Shown here: in pieces, positions 8,372-18,500 of the stretch
Numbering within the stretch: position 1 is the first letter of the stretch
Layout: the number at the start of each line of letters is the position of its first letter
Assembly (NCBI GenBank): GCA_943370295.1
Contig: CALRQL020000002.1
Location: 412,289 to 476,288, forward strand
Direction: 5' to 3'
Length of the DNA: 64,000 nucleotides
Source of the DNA: SB11 sp943370295
Lineage (GTDB): Bacteria > Bacteroidota > Bacteroidia > UBA8524
Position numbers and translations under genes: made by a program
The notes under the pieces: model-generated
The model's input: the letters and a program-made list of their open reading frames with translations, nothing else
What the model was told of the DNA's origin: nothing
Database searches by the model: none

Positions 8372-10228
8372 ATGATGAATAGGTTAATAAAATACATAGC
8401 CTTTTTTGGTTGTATAGCTCCTTTAGTGGTTAATGCCCAACAAAATGTAATAACTCCGCAAACCGGCAGCGTAAAATTAATAGGTACCGTTAGGTTTGAA
8501 GAGGTTGAGAAAAGCTTTAGCCCCAGTGTGCTTACTATTGCTGAAATGCCAAAGCCGGGCAGCGATTTTAACTACCGCAAAGAAGTGGTAAACCGTCTTC
8601 GCCTTGAACATAAAAACACAAAACAGCCCATTATACACAAAGCCGGGATTGCTGTAAACCCCACTGTTGCTTTTACTTCACTTGGTAACTCACCCAACGG
8701 CACACCCAACGATAACGATATTGCCATTAGCAACGACGGCAAGATTGTGAGCGTAATGAACAGCAATATGCGGGTGTTTAGCGAAACAGGACAGATACTT
8801 AAAAACTTCACCCTCCGCATATTAGGTAGTATCCCCTTGGCGCAAAGTGCCGCGTTTGACCCACGGGTAGTGTACGACCCTGATGCCGACCGTTTTATTA
8901 TTGTTTTTTTGAACGATAGGGATGCCGATAGCAAAACATACGTGTGTGTTTCAAAAACTAACGACCCTACCGGCGAATGGTATGCCTATGCCTTGCCCGG
9001 AGCTAACTTGTTTCAAAACGATACATGGTCTGATTACCCCATTATTAGTATTACCAAAGAAGATTTATTCATCACCCTTAATATGCTTAAAAACAACGGG
9101 GGATGGCGCGATGGCTTTATTGAGTCGATGATTTGGCAGGTAAACAAAAACAGCGGTTACAATGGCGATACTGCATTGAAATACAACAAATGGAACGGTA
9201 TTAAATACGGCAACCGGAATGTGTGGAGTATTTGTCCTGCACAAGGCGGTTTGTCTCCCGCAGGTCCTAATGCCTATTTCTTATCTGTTCGCCCTACCGA
9301 TTTTCAAAACGATAGTATCTTTTTACACGAAATAACCAATACCCTTAATTCGGGCACGGCTACCCTAAGCACTCGTTTGGTAAAAGCCAGCAGGAGTTAC
9401 GGTTTCCCTCCCAATGCACCGCAACCCGGCGGCCAGCAATGGCTATCCACCAATGATGGTCGTATTCTTACTGCCATGGTGCAAAACGGCATTATACAAT
9501 TTGCAGGAAACTGTGTAGACACTAACTACTACACTGCGGGTATTTTTCACGGGTATATGAACGTAAATGCAAACACTGCTACCCTAAACATTATCAGTGC
9601 CGACTCTGTAGATTACGGTTATCCCGATATTGCGTATGCAGGCAACGGCGAATCGTGGGATAATAGTGCCATGCTAACCTTCTCAAAAGTGTCTAAAAAC
9701 TACAATGCGGGCACCGTGGCTATGTATGTAAACAGAGATTTTCAATACTCTGATGTGATTGATGTGAAACAAGGCACAGGTGTAATTAACGTACTTACCG
9801 ATACTCTTGAACGTTGGGGAGATTATACAGGTATTCAACGCAAATACAACGAGCCGCGCACATTTTGGTTAGCGGGCAGCCTTGCTCAATCGCCCAGCCA
9901 TATTACTGTTCTTGGTAAAATTACCAACCCCGACCCTGCACTATCTACCCCCGAAGCTTCACAGTCGAAATTTGATATGACCATTTACCCCAATCCTGCA
10001 ATTGAGTGGTTTAATGTAGAATTTGATTTACCTCAGTCGGCCCAATTGGTATTCAACCTATATGACGTTAACGGTAAACTGGTATCAAAATTGGTGGAAG
10101 TAAAGGTAAAGGCCGGTACCAACAAGTTCACATTTAATACATTACCCCTTCAAAGCGGTGTGTATTATCTGAGTATTGAAAACGGTGCTGCCATCATCAA
10201 AAATGAGAAAGTTATTATTAGCCGTTAG
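8372..10228 (+). CDS. Secreted T9SS type A cargo protein, function unknown
   Basis: The 618-residue protein has a signal peptide (MNRLIKYIAFFGCIAPLVVNAQ). Its large beta-rich body includes VVYDPDADRFIIVF and NDPTGEWYAYAL, a pattern seen in secreted beta-propeller-like proteins that carry no assigned activity. The C-terminus (about residues 535-618) is a T9SS type A sorting domain: IYPNPAIEWFNVEF, LYDVNGKLV and SGVYYLSI. Two adjacent ATGs (8372 and 8375) could start translation. Its last 26 bases overlap the start of the small lipoprotein gene, so the two are probably co-transcribed with dprA behind them. Confidence 0.82.
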   Translation: MMNRLIKYIAFFGCIAPLVVNAQQNVITPQTGSVKLIGTVRFEEVEKSFSPSVLTIAEMPKPGSDFNYRKEVVNRLRLEHKNTKQPIIHKAGIAVNPTVAFTSLGNSPNGTPNDNDIAISNDGKIVSVMNSNMRVFSETGQILKNFTLRILGSIPLAQSAAFDPRVVYDPDADRFIIVFLNDRDADSKTYVCVSKTNDPTGEWYAYALPGANLFQNDTWSDYPIISITKEDLFITLNMLKNNGGWRDGFIESMIWQVNKNSGYNGDTALKYNKWNGIKYGNRNVWSICPAQGGLSPAGPNAYFLSVRPTDFQNDSIFLHEITNTLNSGTATLSTRLVKASRSYGFPPNAPQPGGQQWLSTNDGRILTAMVQNGIIQFAGNCVDTNYYTAGIFHGYMNVNANTATLNIISADSVDYGYPDIAYAGNGESWDNSAMLTFSKVSKNYNAGTVAMYVNRDFQYSDVIDVKQGTGVINVLTDTLERWGDYTGIQRKYNEPRTFWLAGSLAQSPSHITVLGKITNPDPALSTPEASQSKFDMTIYPNPAIEWFNVEFDLPQSAQLVFNLYDVNGKLVSKLVEVKVKAGTNKFTFNTLPLQSGVYYLSIENGAAIIKNEKVIISR

Positions 10229-10391
10229 CATATTTGTGCTTATTGCAGGCTGCAAAACAAAACAGGAAACTGCGCAGCCTGAGCCCGCAAGCGATAGCTT
10301 GTGGCAAGCACCTTTGCCGGGTGTTGACGATAGGGACAAGTATGATAGTCTGAAACAAGAATTAGACAAACGACGCAAAAACAAACAATAA
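10203..10391 (+). CDS. Small lipoprotein
   Basis: I choose the ATG at 10203, giving 62 residues, because it starts a textbook lipoprotein signal: MRKLLLAVSIFVLIAGC, with the lipobox cysteine at residue 17. An upstream in-frame ATG at 10176 would bury the signal. The mature part is short, hydrophilic and charged, ending DSLKQELDKRRKNKQ, which could form a short helix. It overlaps the upstream T9SS gene by 26 bases and ends 1 base before the dprA start, which implies translational coupling. No family recognised. Confidence 0.7.
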   Translation: MRKLLLAVSIFVLIAGCKTKQETAQPEPASDSLWQAPLPGVDDRDKYDSLKQELDKRRKNKQ

Positions 10392-10392
10392 C

Positions 10393-11490
10393 TTGCCCCC
10401 TGATATTCTGTACAAAATTGCCCTTACATTAATACCTAATGTGGGCAATGTTTTGGCCAAAAGCCTGTTGGCTTACTGCGGTAGCGCAAAAGCCGTGTTT
10501 AATCAATCCAAAGCAAAATTGCTTAAGGTACCGGGAATTGGTCCGCAGGTGGCTGAGAGTATTTTAACGTTTTCAGCCTTTGACCGTGCCCAAACCGAAC
10601 TTGACTTTATTGAAAAACACGGCATTACTCCGTTATTCTTTAGCGATACCGGCTATCCGGAAAAACTAAAACACATTGCCGATGCACCCATGATGGTGTA
10701 CACATTAGGTGCTGTAAATTTGCAATCAAACAGAATGTTAGGTGTAGTTGGTACAAGAAAAGCCAGCGATGAGGCCAAAGAGTTTTGTACCCGATTAATT
10801 GCCGAGCTGAAACCCTATAACTGTACCATTGTTAGCGGGCTTGCTTACGGAATTGACATTACCGCCCACAAAGCTGCTATAGATAATCAAATGCCAACCA
10901 TTGCAGTGCTTGCGCACGGATTGGATAGGTTGTATCCCGCCTCACATAAAAACACCGCAAAGCGGATGCTTGAAAACGGTGGTTTGCTTACCGAGTACAC
11001 TACCGGAACTAACCCCGACAGAGAAAATTTCCCTACCCGAAACCGCATTGCCGCAGGCTTGTGTGATGCGGTGGTGGTAATAGAAACGGATGTGAAAGGA
11101 GGCTCAATGATTACGGCTGAAATTGCCTTTGGCTATAACCGTGATGTGTTTGCAGTGCCCACTTCTCCGGCAAATCCAAACAAGGGTTGTAACCATTTGA
11201 TTAAAACCAATAAAGCCGCATTGATTGAATGTGCTGAAGATATTGCCCAAATGATGGGCTGGGAAGCTAATACTACAAAGCAACAGGCTCCCCAAGTGCA
11301 GTTATTGTTTGAACTATCAAACGACGAACAAAAAGTGGTTGAAATATTAAGGAACAATAACGGCGCGGGTATGGATGATATTGGCTATGCTGCCAACCTC
11401 ACAATAAACCAAACTGCAATGGTATTGCTTGAGCTTGAATTGAAAAACGTGGTGAAGAGTTTGCCCGGGAAAATGTACAAGCTTCGCTAA
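10393..11490 (+). CDS. dprA: DNA-processing protein DprA
   Basis: The 365-residue protein loads RecA onto incoming single-stranded DNA during natural transformation. An N-terminal helix-hairpin-helix region (KVPGIGPQVAESIL) is followed by the Rossmann-like DprA domain with all hallmark blocks: GVVGTRKAS, VSGLAYGIDITAH, AVLAHGLDRLYPA, ENFPTRNRIAAG and VVVIETDVKGGSMITA. A C-terminal winged-helix domain lies at about residues 305-365. The start codon is TTG, one base after the lipoprotein stop; no in-frame ATG lies close by. Full length and intact. Its position behind a T9SS cargo and a lipoprotein gene looks like chance operon membership. Confidence 0.96.
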   Translation: MPPDILYKIALTLIPNVGNVLAKSLLAYCGSAKAVFNQSKAKLLKVPGIGPQVAESILTFSAFDRAQTELDFIEKHGITPLFFSDTGYPEKLKHIADAPMMVYTLGAVNLQSNRMLGVVGTRKASDEAKEFCTRLIAELKPYNCTIVSGLAYGIDITAHKAAIDNQMPTIAVLAHGLDRLYPASHKNTAKRMLENGGLLTEYTTGTNPDRENFPTRNRIAAGLCDAVVVIETDVKGGSMITAEIAFGYNRDVFAVPTSPANPNKGCNHLIKTNKAALIECAEDIAQMMGWEANTTKQQAPQVQLLFELSNDEQKVVEILRNNNGAGMDDIGYAANLTINQTAMVLLELELKNVVKSLPGKMYKLR

Positions 11491-11494
11491 TCAA

Positions 11495-12238
11495 TTACCT
11501 TCTCAAAAAACCCATCGAAAGGTATTTGATAGAGATGGTAGCCAAATTGCTGATGGCTTCTACAGAAATAGTAGGGATTGATATCTTGATACCTGAAAGC
11601 AATTCAGGAGTCTCTTTCTTAACCTCTGCCAAGGCAAGGGCTGAAGAAACTTGTGTTTTAGCAACATCAGGAGTTACGCTGGCAGTTGCAGGAGCAGTTT
11701 TTTCAGGAGTTGCAGGTTGTTGAGCAGGTGTAGTAGTTACAGATGCTACAACAGGTTGTTGCTTTTCGGCGGGAACTTTCTTTTTAAGTGTGGGAGCAGG
11801 AGTTGACGCTATTTTTACAGGGTTTTTGGCAGCATCTTGTTTTGCCTTTACAGAGGCCATCATAATGGCATCAGCAATACCGATAACTTCTATAGAAACC
11901 TGTGGAGTAATCTCATCAAACAAACTGATTTCAGTTGCAGCAGCGTTAGAAACATCTATAACCCTTGAGTTACGGAAGTTGAAACGGTCGTTGATACGAA
12001 CTGTTACTGATTTGTTGTTTTTAAGATTGGTAACCTTTACTAAGGTATTAAAGGGTAATGATGAGTGACAAGCAGTGAATTCTGTTGAGATGTACAATTC
12101 ACCACTGGCAGTATTGCTGCCTTCCATTGCAAGCGGATAAGTGCTGGCAAAGCCTTTAGTAACGCTTTGCGCAAAACCTGCCGATACCGAAATGAAAAAA
12201 AGTGCCGTAGCTATAGCACCCCTCAAAAACCTCATCAT
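11495..12238 (-). CDS. RlpA-like double-psi beta-barrel protein
   Basis: The 247-residue protein starts with a signal peptide (about residues 1-23, ending SAGFAQ). Residues 27-115 form a double-psi beta-barrel of the RlpA type, with TASGELY, CHSSLPFNTLVKVTNL and VRINDRFNFRNSRVIDVS. RlpA proteins bind peptidoglycan and some are lytic transglycosylases that cleave denuded glycan at septa; the His and Asp positions expected in that family appear to be kept. The SPOR domain often found at the C-terminus is absent. It is replaced by a proline-, threonine- and lysine-rich linker (residues 145-200) and a short hydrophobic tail. It converges with dprA, the two stops being 4 bases apart. Confidence 0.8.
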   Translation of the reverse strand: MMRFLRGAIATALFFISVSAGFAQSVTKGFASTYPLAMEGSNTASGELYISTEFTACHSSLPFNTLVKVTNLKNNKSVTVRINDRFNFRNSRVIDVSNAAATEISLFDEITPQVSIEVIGIADAIMMASVKAKQDAAKNPVKIASTPAPTLKKKVPAEKQQPVVASVTTTPAQQPATPEKTAPATASVTPDVAKTQVSSALALAEVKKETPELLSGIKISIPTISVEAISNLATISIKYLSMGFLRR

Positions 12239-12457
12239 TAATTATAGAACTTAAGTGTTTATTTTTAAAACTTCACAAGTATATCAAAAAGTTTATTAAA
12301 TGCAAAACAAAAAATTAAAAAAAGTGTATTTGTGTCTCTAAAACTTAAAACATTTAACTTGTTTTTAATACAACGTGTGAAGCACAAAATAAATTATTAA
12401 CAAATATGCATGAATTACTGTGGACATTATATTGTGCCGCCTACGGTTGCCGCAATT

Positions 12458-12465
12458 TATTTTTG
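12458..12465 (+). promoter_or_regulatory. Bacteroidota -7 box (TATTTTTG)
   Basis: An exact TAnnTTTG match ends 5 bases before the ATG at 12471. A TTG lies 23 bases upstream (12432-12434). It supports the internal ATG rather than the upstream GTG as the start of the glycosyltransferase. Confidence 0.5.
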
Positions 12466-12470
12466 CAGCG

Positions 12471-13589
12471 ATGGATTTGATTTGGCTACAGGTAATTTTA
12501 TTTGCATTAGGAGTATTTACTCTTATTCAGCTTGTATACATTCTTGGCTTCTTTAGTCGCTTGGCCGGCTATAAATCAAAAGCTGTTCCACAGCCGGTAC
12601 TGCCTGTTTCTGTAATTATTGTGGCAAAAAACGAAGTGGAAAACCTTCGTAATTATTTGCCGTTATTCTTTAACCAAAATCACCCTGAGTTTGAAATTGT
12701 GGTGGTTAACAACGTATCGTGGGATGGTACCGAAGAATTGCTTAAAGAGTTTGCCTTGCAATATCCAAACCTTCACATAGTTACTATTAAAGAGCAGGAA
12801 CGCTACCCCAAAGGCAAAAAATTTGCAATTACATTAGGCATAAAAGCTGCAAAATACGACACTCTTTTGCTTACCGATGCCGATTGCATGCCCACAGGCT
12901 CTGATTGGATTACCCAGATGCAGCAAGCCTACGGACAAAAAACCGAAGTGGTTTTAGGATATGGTGCCTATAAAAAAACAGGCGGATTGCTAAACTACCT
13001 TATCCGTTACGAAACTTTTTATACTGCTTTGCAGTATCTTTCGTTTGCGTTGGCGGGCAAACCCTATATGGGAGTTGGCCGCAACCTTTCGTACAAAAAG
13101 AATACATTTTTCAGGGTAAAGGGTTTTGCCAGCCATAATCACATTATATCAGGCGATGATGACCTTTTTGTGAATGAGGTTGCTACCGCTTCTAATACAG
13201 AAATTAGTATTCGCCCTTCGGCGTTTACCATCTCAAACCCAAAAACAAAATGGGGAGATTGGTTCAAACAGAAACGCCGTCATATGTACACTGGCAAGCA
13301 TTACAAAACTGGTACAAAGGCTCTTTTAACTGTGCTAAACATCAGTCATATATTGTTTTATGCCTGCGCCATTGTATTGCTTTCGTTTTGGTTTATGCCC
13401 ATGTGGGTTGGTATTGCATACGGGGTGCGCTTGTTGGCCATTATCCCTGTGTATTACATGGCAATGGATAAGCTGAAAGAAAACAACCTTATTTGGGGTA
13501 TTATACTGTTAGATATTTTTTACTTTGTGTATTACCTTTTGGTGGGCTTGCGCACATTATTTTCAAAGCAAAAACAATGGGTTTGGTAA
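12471..13589 (+). CDS. Family 2 glycosyltransferase, membrane-anchored
   Basis: I place the start at ATG 12471 (372 residues), not the GTG at 12420, because a promoter-like box lies just before it and the transmembrane helix then starts at the N-terminus (LQVILFALGVFTLIQLV). The GT2 domain shows SVIIVAKNEVENLRNYLPL, the DxD-like LLTDADC, the catalytic-type GDDDLFVNE and an acceptor motif QKRRHMYTGKHY. The C-terminal part has two or three membrane helices. Such enzymes move sugars from nucleotide donors onto envelope glycans. A related GT2 lies at 20759-21901. The acceptor is unknown. rsmG follows 23 bases later. Confidence 0.87.
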   Translation: MDLIWLQVILFALGVFTLIQLVYILGFFSRLAGYKSKAVPQPVLPVSVIIVAKNEVENLRNYLPLFFNQNHPEFEIVVVNNVSWDGTEELLKEFALQYPNLHIVTIKEQERYPKGKKFAITLGIKAAKYDTLLLTDADCMPTGSDWITQMQQAYGQKTEVVLGYGAYKKTGGLLNYLIRYETFYTALQYLSFALAGKPYMGVGRNLSYKKNTFFRVKGFASHNHIISGDDDLFVNEVATASNTEISIRPSAFTISNPKTKWGDWFKQKRRHMYTGKHYKTGTKALLTVLNISHILFYACAIVLLSFWFMPMWVGIAYGVRLLAIIPVYYMAMDKLKENNLIWGIILLDIFYFVYYLLVGLRTLFSKQKQWVW

Positions 13590-13612
13590 ATACGCTTATC
13601 ATTTTAAATTAA

Positions 13613-14251
13613 ATGCCAGAAATCATTACCAAATACTTTGATCACCTTACCGAAGAGCAGCTAAAGCAGTTCGACGCGTTGTTGCCGCTTTATACTGAGT
13701 GGAACGAGAAAATTAATGTGATTTCGCGCAAGGACATTGAGGCGTTGTATGAACGTCATATTCTGCACTCATTGGGCATTGCAAAGGTGGTAATGTTTGA
13801 GAACGGAAGCCGCATACTAGATGTTGGTACGGGCGGAGGCTTCCCCGGTATTCCGCTGGCAATTATGTTTCCGCAGTGCCAGTTTACCTTGGTAGATTCT
13901 ATTGGTAAGAAAATAAAAGTGGTGCAAGAGGTTTCAGCGGCTCTTGGCTTGCAAAACGTGAAAGCGCTAAACCAACGTGCCGAGACATTAAAAGGCCAAT
14001 TTGATTTTATTGTAAGCCGTGCAGTTACACGTATTACGCCTTTTTACGGCTGGGTAAAAAACAAAATATCGGGAGAGCAACGTAACCCGCTACAAAACGG
14101 TATTTTATACCTTAAAGGTGGCGACCTTGATGAAGAATTGAGTGAATTAGTAAGTGCGCATCCTAAATTGGTGATAGACACCTATTCCTTATCAGAATAT
14201 TACTCCGAAGAATTCTTTGAAACCAAAAGTGTGGTGCACGTTTGGAAGTAA
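13613..14251 (+). CDS. rsmG: 16S rRNA (guanine-527 N7)-methyltransferase RsmG
   Basis: The 212-residue protein, also called GidB, methylates G527 of 16S rRNA using S-adenosylmethionine. It has the conserved N-terminal WNEKINVISRKD, the HILHSLGIAK block, the SAM-binding loop ILDVGTGGGFPGIPLA and the FTLVDSIGKKIKVV strand-helix that follows. Its length is normal. It follows the glycosyltransferase at 23 bases, and the next gene is convergent 2 bases past its stop. Confidence 0.95.
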   Translation: MPEIITKYFDHLTEEQLKQFDALLPLYTEWNEKINVISRKDIEALYERHILHSLGIAKVVMFENGSRILDVGTGGGFPGIPLAIMFPQCQFTLVDSIGKKIKVVQEVSAALGLQNVKALNQRAETLKGQFDFIVSRAVTRITPFYGWVKNKISGEQRNPLQNGILYLKGGDLDEELSELVSAHPKLVIDTYSLSEYYSEEFFETKSVVHVWK

Positions 14252-14253
14252 AA

Positions 14254-15438
14254 TCAATTAGGTAGTTTATCTTTTATAAAAACCGCACCGAACTTGCCCG
14301 TCAAGTCAATACGATTGCAGAGTACATAATAAAATTCTTCGTCAGCAAGAATAGCAACAGGGTTTTCTGTTAAATCAGCCTCTCCGTATTTTTTACGCCA
14401 TAGTTCGTTTCCGTTCAAATCTGTACAAACAATAAATAAATCTTCAGGTCCTGTAGTGCTTTGCATACTTCTTCCCGCAGCAATTAAGCCCGATTTATAA
14501 GCAGTAAACGTAACTGTTTGAAAGCCGTCGTGATTGCTTGTTCCATAGGTGTTCTCCCAAATTTTAGTGCCATTGTCGGTTATTTTTAGCAAATACCCGT
14601 GATGTTCAGGATTTCCGAAACTTGCAGAGTGCCCTGCAATATAAACATCACATCCATTGCTGATAATCTGCTGGGGTTCTTCATAGCCGCTGCCGCCATA
14701 CGTAGTCCCTGAAATAAAGTCTCCATTAGGACTAAGTTTAAGGTACCAAACATCCCTGTCTCCTGAGCCAATGCTATAGGTATATGCAAGAATCCCGTAG
14801 TTGTTGTCGCAAAGTTCAACACCGTCCATCCCTGCATCATTCAAATTGCCGCCAAAAGTTTTCGTCCAAACCCTATTTAAGGTTTTAGAGTATTTTATTA
14901 CACATACATCACGCTGATTGTTTTTTAGCACTGAACCGATAAATAGATAACCATTGGCTACAGGTATCATTTTACTTAACTCAAAATTTGGCTCCGTCAG
15001 GCTACGAAGATCCATTTGGAGCAGTATATCATTAAATTTTCGAAAGGTAAGGAAGACAACTGTATCTCCTGCCCCTTTTATTTGTGAAAGAGAAAAACTG
15101 TTGCTGGTAGCTTTATCATAAAAAAGGCTGCCACTAATTGGGGTTTGTGAAGAAAATAATTGCACGGAAGAAGCAATCAAATTGCTACTTGATGATGAAA
15201 TATCTAAACTTATTACTTTAGATGTGTGCACTAATCCGCCATCCTGTTTATCCACCATTTGAATTGTAAAACGGCCGTTATTATTGCGTACCATGTCCAC
15301 CCCATAGGTTTCCATATCAGCAGTTTTAAATGGTAATATAGCCGGGTATTGTGTGGTGTCGTTGTTCTCTTTTTCCTTTTTGCAGGCTGCAATAAACACC
15401 AGCAATAAGCATAAAAAGCAAACTATAATTCTCAGCAT
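14254..15438 (-). CDS. Lipoprotein with beta-propeller-like repeats
   Basis: The 394-residue protein starts with a lipoprotein signal (LLLVFIAACKK, lipid-bearing cysteine at residue 19) and a charged, Asn-rich linker. The rest contains recurring units of the form VWTKTFGG ... D ... GYLFIGS, with WYLKLSPNGDF, GYLLKITDNGTKIW and FIVCTDLNGNELW. These look like blades of a beta-propeller of the kind found in uncharacterised Bacteroidota surface lipoproteins. No enzymatic residues are evident. It lies 63 bases behind the NtrY-like kinase on the same strand and may be co-transcribed with it. Confidence 0.8.
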   Translation of the reverse strand: MLRIIVCFLCLLLVFIAACKKEKENNDTTQYPAILPFKTADMETYGVDMVRNNNGRFTIQMVDKQDGGLVHTSKVISLDISSSSSNLIASSVQLFSSQTPISGSLFYDKATSNSFSLSQIKGAGDTVVFLTFRKFNDILLQMDLRSLTEPNFELSKMIPVANGYLFIGSVLKNNQRDVCVIKYSKTLNRVWTKTFGGNLNDAGMDGVELCDNNYGILAYTYSIGSGDRDVWYLKLSPNGDFISGTTYGGSGYEEPQQIISNGCDVYIAGHSASFGNPEHHGYLLKITDNGTKIWENTYGTSNHDGFQTVTFTAYKSGLIAAGRSMQSTTGPEDLFIVCTDLNGNELWRKKYGEADLTENPVAILADEEFYYVLCNRIDLTGKFGAVFIKDKLPN

Positions 15439-15501
15439 GGTTGGTTAGAGTGTTGATATTAAATTACTAAACGCTGTAGGGGCTGAAAAAGTTGCCTGCA
15501 T

Positions 15502-18500
15502 TTATTCAATCGGCGCTTCAGCTTCAGGTAATTCTACAAAAAATGTTGTTCCGATACCCACTTGCGATACGAAGTAAATTTTACCCCCCATGCCCTCTAC
15601 TATTTTTTTAGAAATGGCCAATCCCAATCCCATGCCCGATGTTTTAGTACTGAAACTCGGAATAAATACCTTGTTTGCTTCATCATCTGGAATGCCTTTG
15701 CCGTTATCGCTGACCTCTATTTTATAAATATCTCCTTCGTGGGCAATGCGTATTTCGATTTTCCCCTGACTTTCTTCGGGGATGGCTTGTATGGCGTTAG
15801 TAATAATGTTGGTAAGCACCCGCGAAAGCTGGTCTTTATCCCCGTTTATGTAAGCCTTTGCCGGCAAGGGAAAGAATGAGACCGATAGGTTTTCGGTCGT
15901 TTCGTACAAGGTAGCGGTAAGCAATACCAACTCATTTAGTTCAAGTCTTTCTGATACAGGTTCGGGCATTTTTGCAAACGCCGAAAACTCTGATGCAAGG
16001 TTTGATAGACTATCAATTTGCTCAATCAATACCTGTGTTACCCGTTTAAAAGTGTCTTCTAAATTATCTCCCTTGGCAGCCCAAGCGCGCTGCAAATGTT
16101 GCACGCTGAGTTTCATGGGAGTAAGCGGATTTTTTATTTCGTGGGCAATTTGTTTGGCCATTTCACGCCAAGCTCCTTCGCGCTCGCTTTGTGCAAGCCT
16201 GCCTGCACTCTCTTCAAGTGCCACCAGCATTTTATTGTATTGTGCTACCAGCTCGCCAATTTCATCATCGCCTTTCCATTCAATCACCTCGTTTTTACTG
16301 CTAAGGCTTAGTTTAGAAAGCTTGTTCTGAATGATGGTAAGCGGTGCGGTAACCCGTTGGGTGATTAGATAAGCTATCAATGCAGCCACCAAGAAGAAAA
16401 GAATGTATAGGTTAACAAAGTTGACAAAGAAGGCTGAAATCTCATCGTTCAACTCGGCTTCGTTAGTAAAAAACGGCAGGTTCAGGTAGGCTATTACCGT
16501 GTGTTTGGCATCCAACACGGGCACATACGCCGAAATGTATTTAAGCGAACCTATTTTTTCATCGTGGATATAAAACGACTGCGCTTCTTTTTGCAATTTC
16601 ACAAAGGCTTCGGGGTGTATTTGCCTTCCCACCAAACCGCTGGAGTAAATTTTGTTTTTGGTAGAGGTTACCAACTGCCCATCTACATTGTAAAAGTTTA
16701 TATCCGTTTCGTACGAGTCGCCTATTTGATTTACAAAAGCCGTTAATTCAGTAGGCAGCATCAGTTGCATTTCAAGCTGTGCACGGTTTTCAAACGCACC
16801 GCTTACCGATTTTATCTTTTGCACCATCTTATCGCGCTGCCGCTCGGTGTACTTATAATCAATGTAACGGAGGAAGATATAGCCTGAAAGTAGCAAAATA
16901 GCTGATACCAGCGAAAAGATGGTAACTTGGATACGGGTGCTGAACAGCAGTCCTCGCATACGCCGTATCGGGATTAACCACCGTGCAAAATGATGCAGCC
17001 TGTACAGCGATTTCCATTTGCCAGTGTAATACGCCAACCCTGCCCGTATCAGTACCACTAAGCCGTTATAAGCAAACAGCAAGGCAATAAACAGCAGCAG
17101 CATTAAAAACAAAAAAGAGAACACGGCCAGCGGTTGCAGCACACTATCTACCTTTTTGCTTACCACCACAATTAAATTATTGGGTTCGTGCTTTATGTGG
17201 TGAGAATACCCGTCGGATACTACAAATTCTTTCCGTTGGCTGGTATCAAAAGTAAAATTGAGGCTGTAGCTGTATTTGCCACCCTTGTTTACCAGCTTAT
17301 CGTTTTGGTACAAGGCATACGAGTAGTTGTAGGGCGGTGTTTTATTATCAGAATTGGACTGTGATAGCAGTTGGGTAAATAAACTGGGGTCTTGGGTAAG
17401 TTTACGTTTTAGCAGGATAAATAAACTGCCCATGGTGTGCTTGCCTGCGCAATAATCGTATTTGGCGATGTATGAATATTGCACCGAGGGATATACGATG
17501 TAATAAAAATAATTACTGAGAGTAGGCTGCGAATGGCTGTTATACAGCGTGTTTACAAACTCATAAGTGTAATAATTATTTTCCCTGAAAAAGTTGCCAA
17601 TGGTATCGTAGTCAAATATTTCTACATCATACTTGCCCAAATACCCGGTGAAATACAACTGGTTGATGTGTTTTTCAAGGTCGCGTTTTGAGAAAATGGC
17701 GTTGGTGAAATAATTAAAAATACGCGGGTCGTTGGCTATTTGGTGTTCAATATCCGTAAAAGTGTTTTCAGCCTCAATATCTTTTGCGTCGCTCAGTTGT
17801 ATGGCGTATAGCTTCCGTATCTCGTGTTCCTTGTCAATATTAAACCGGTAAAAAAGTAACGCTACGAACACAGATACTACCAATACATAGCCCAACGTAC
17901 GCTGGGCTACTTTTAAATCTTTACTTAGCTGTAAAACAATAATAATGGCAAAAGCATAAGCGGGACCCTGCACCAGCAGTGAGGGCTGCCATTGGTTAGT
18001 AAAAAACTGGTAGGCGGCATAAAAGCCCACCGCTGCTGCGCCGTTAATTAAAAACAAACGATTGCTAAGCTGCAGGCGAAGCATTAGCTGGTAAACCATG
18101 CTGCTTGAAAAGAAATGGATGGATACCAGCAACGAGGTGATTAATAAGCCAACAAGGCTAAACCATGTGAAATGGAAAATATTGGCAATATCAAACGGGA
18201 TGTTTGAATCGATAATAAGGCTGCGAATGATATTAATAATAAACCCCGTAAAAACAATCAGTACGAAAAATGCAGGGATAAATAATAATGATGATTGGAG
18301 ATTTTTGGGAGTAACGGTTACATCATCTTTTGCGGTAGCCATTTGCTTTGAAAGGGTAAACACAAACACAAACAGCAGTACCACGTTTACCAGCAATGCG
18401 CCTAACGAAGAGAACAAACCCGACGAAGCATACACTCCGGGATCGAACAATAAGCTGGATTGTAGAAACGACGGGAACTTTAAGTCGACAATCAGTATTT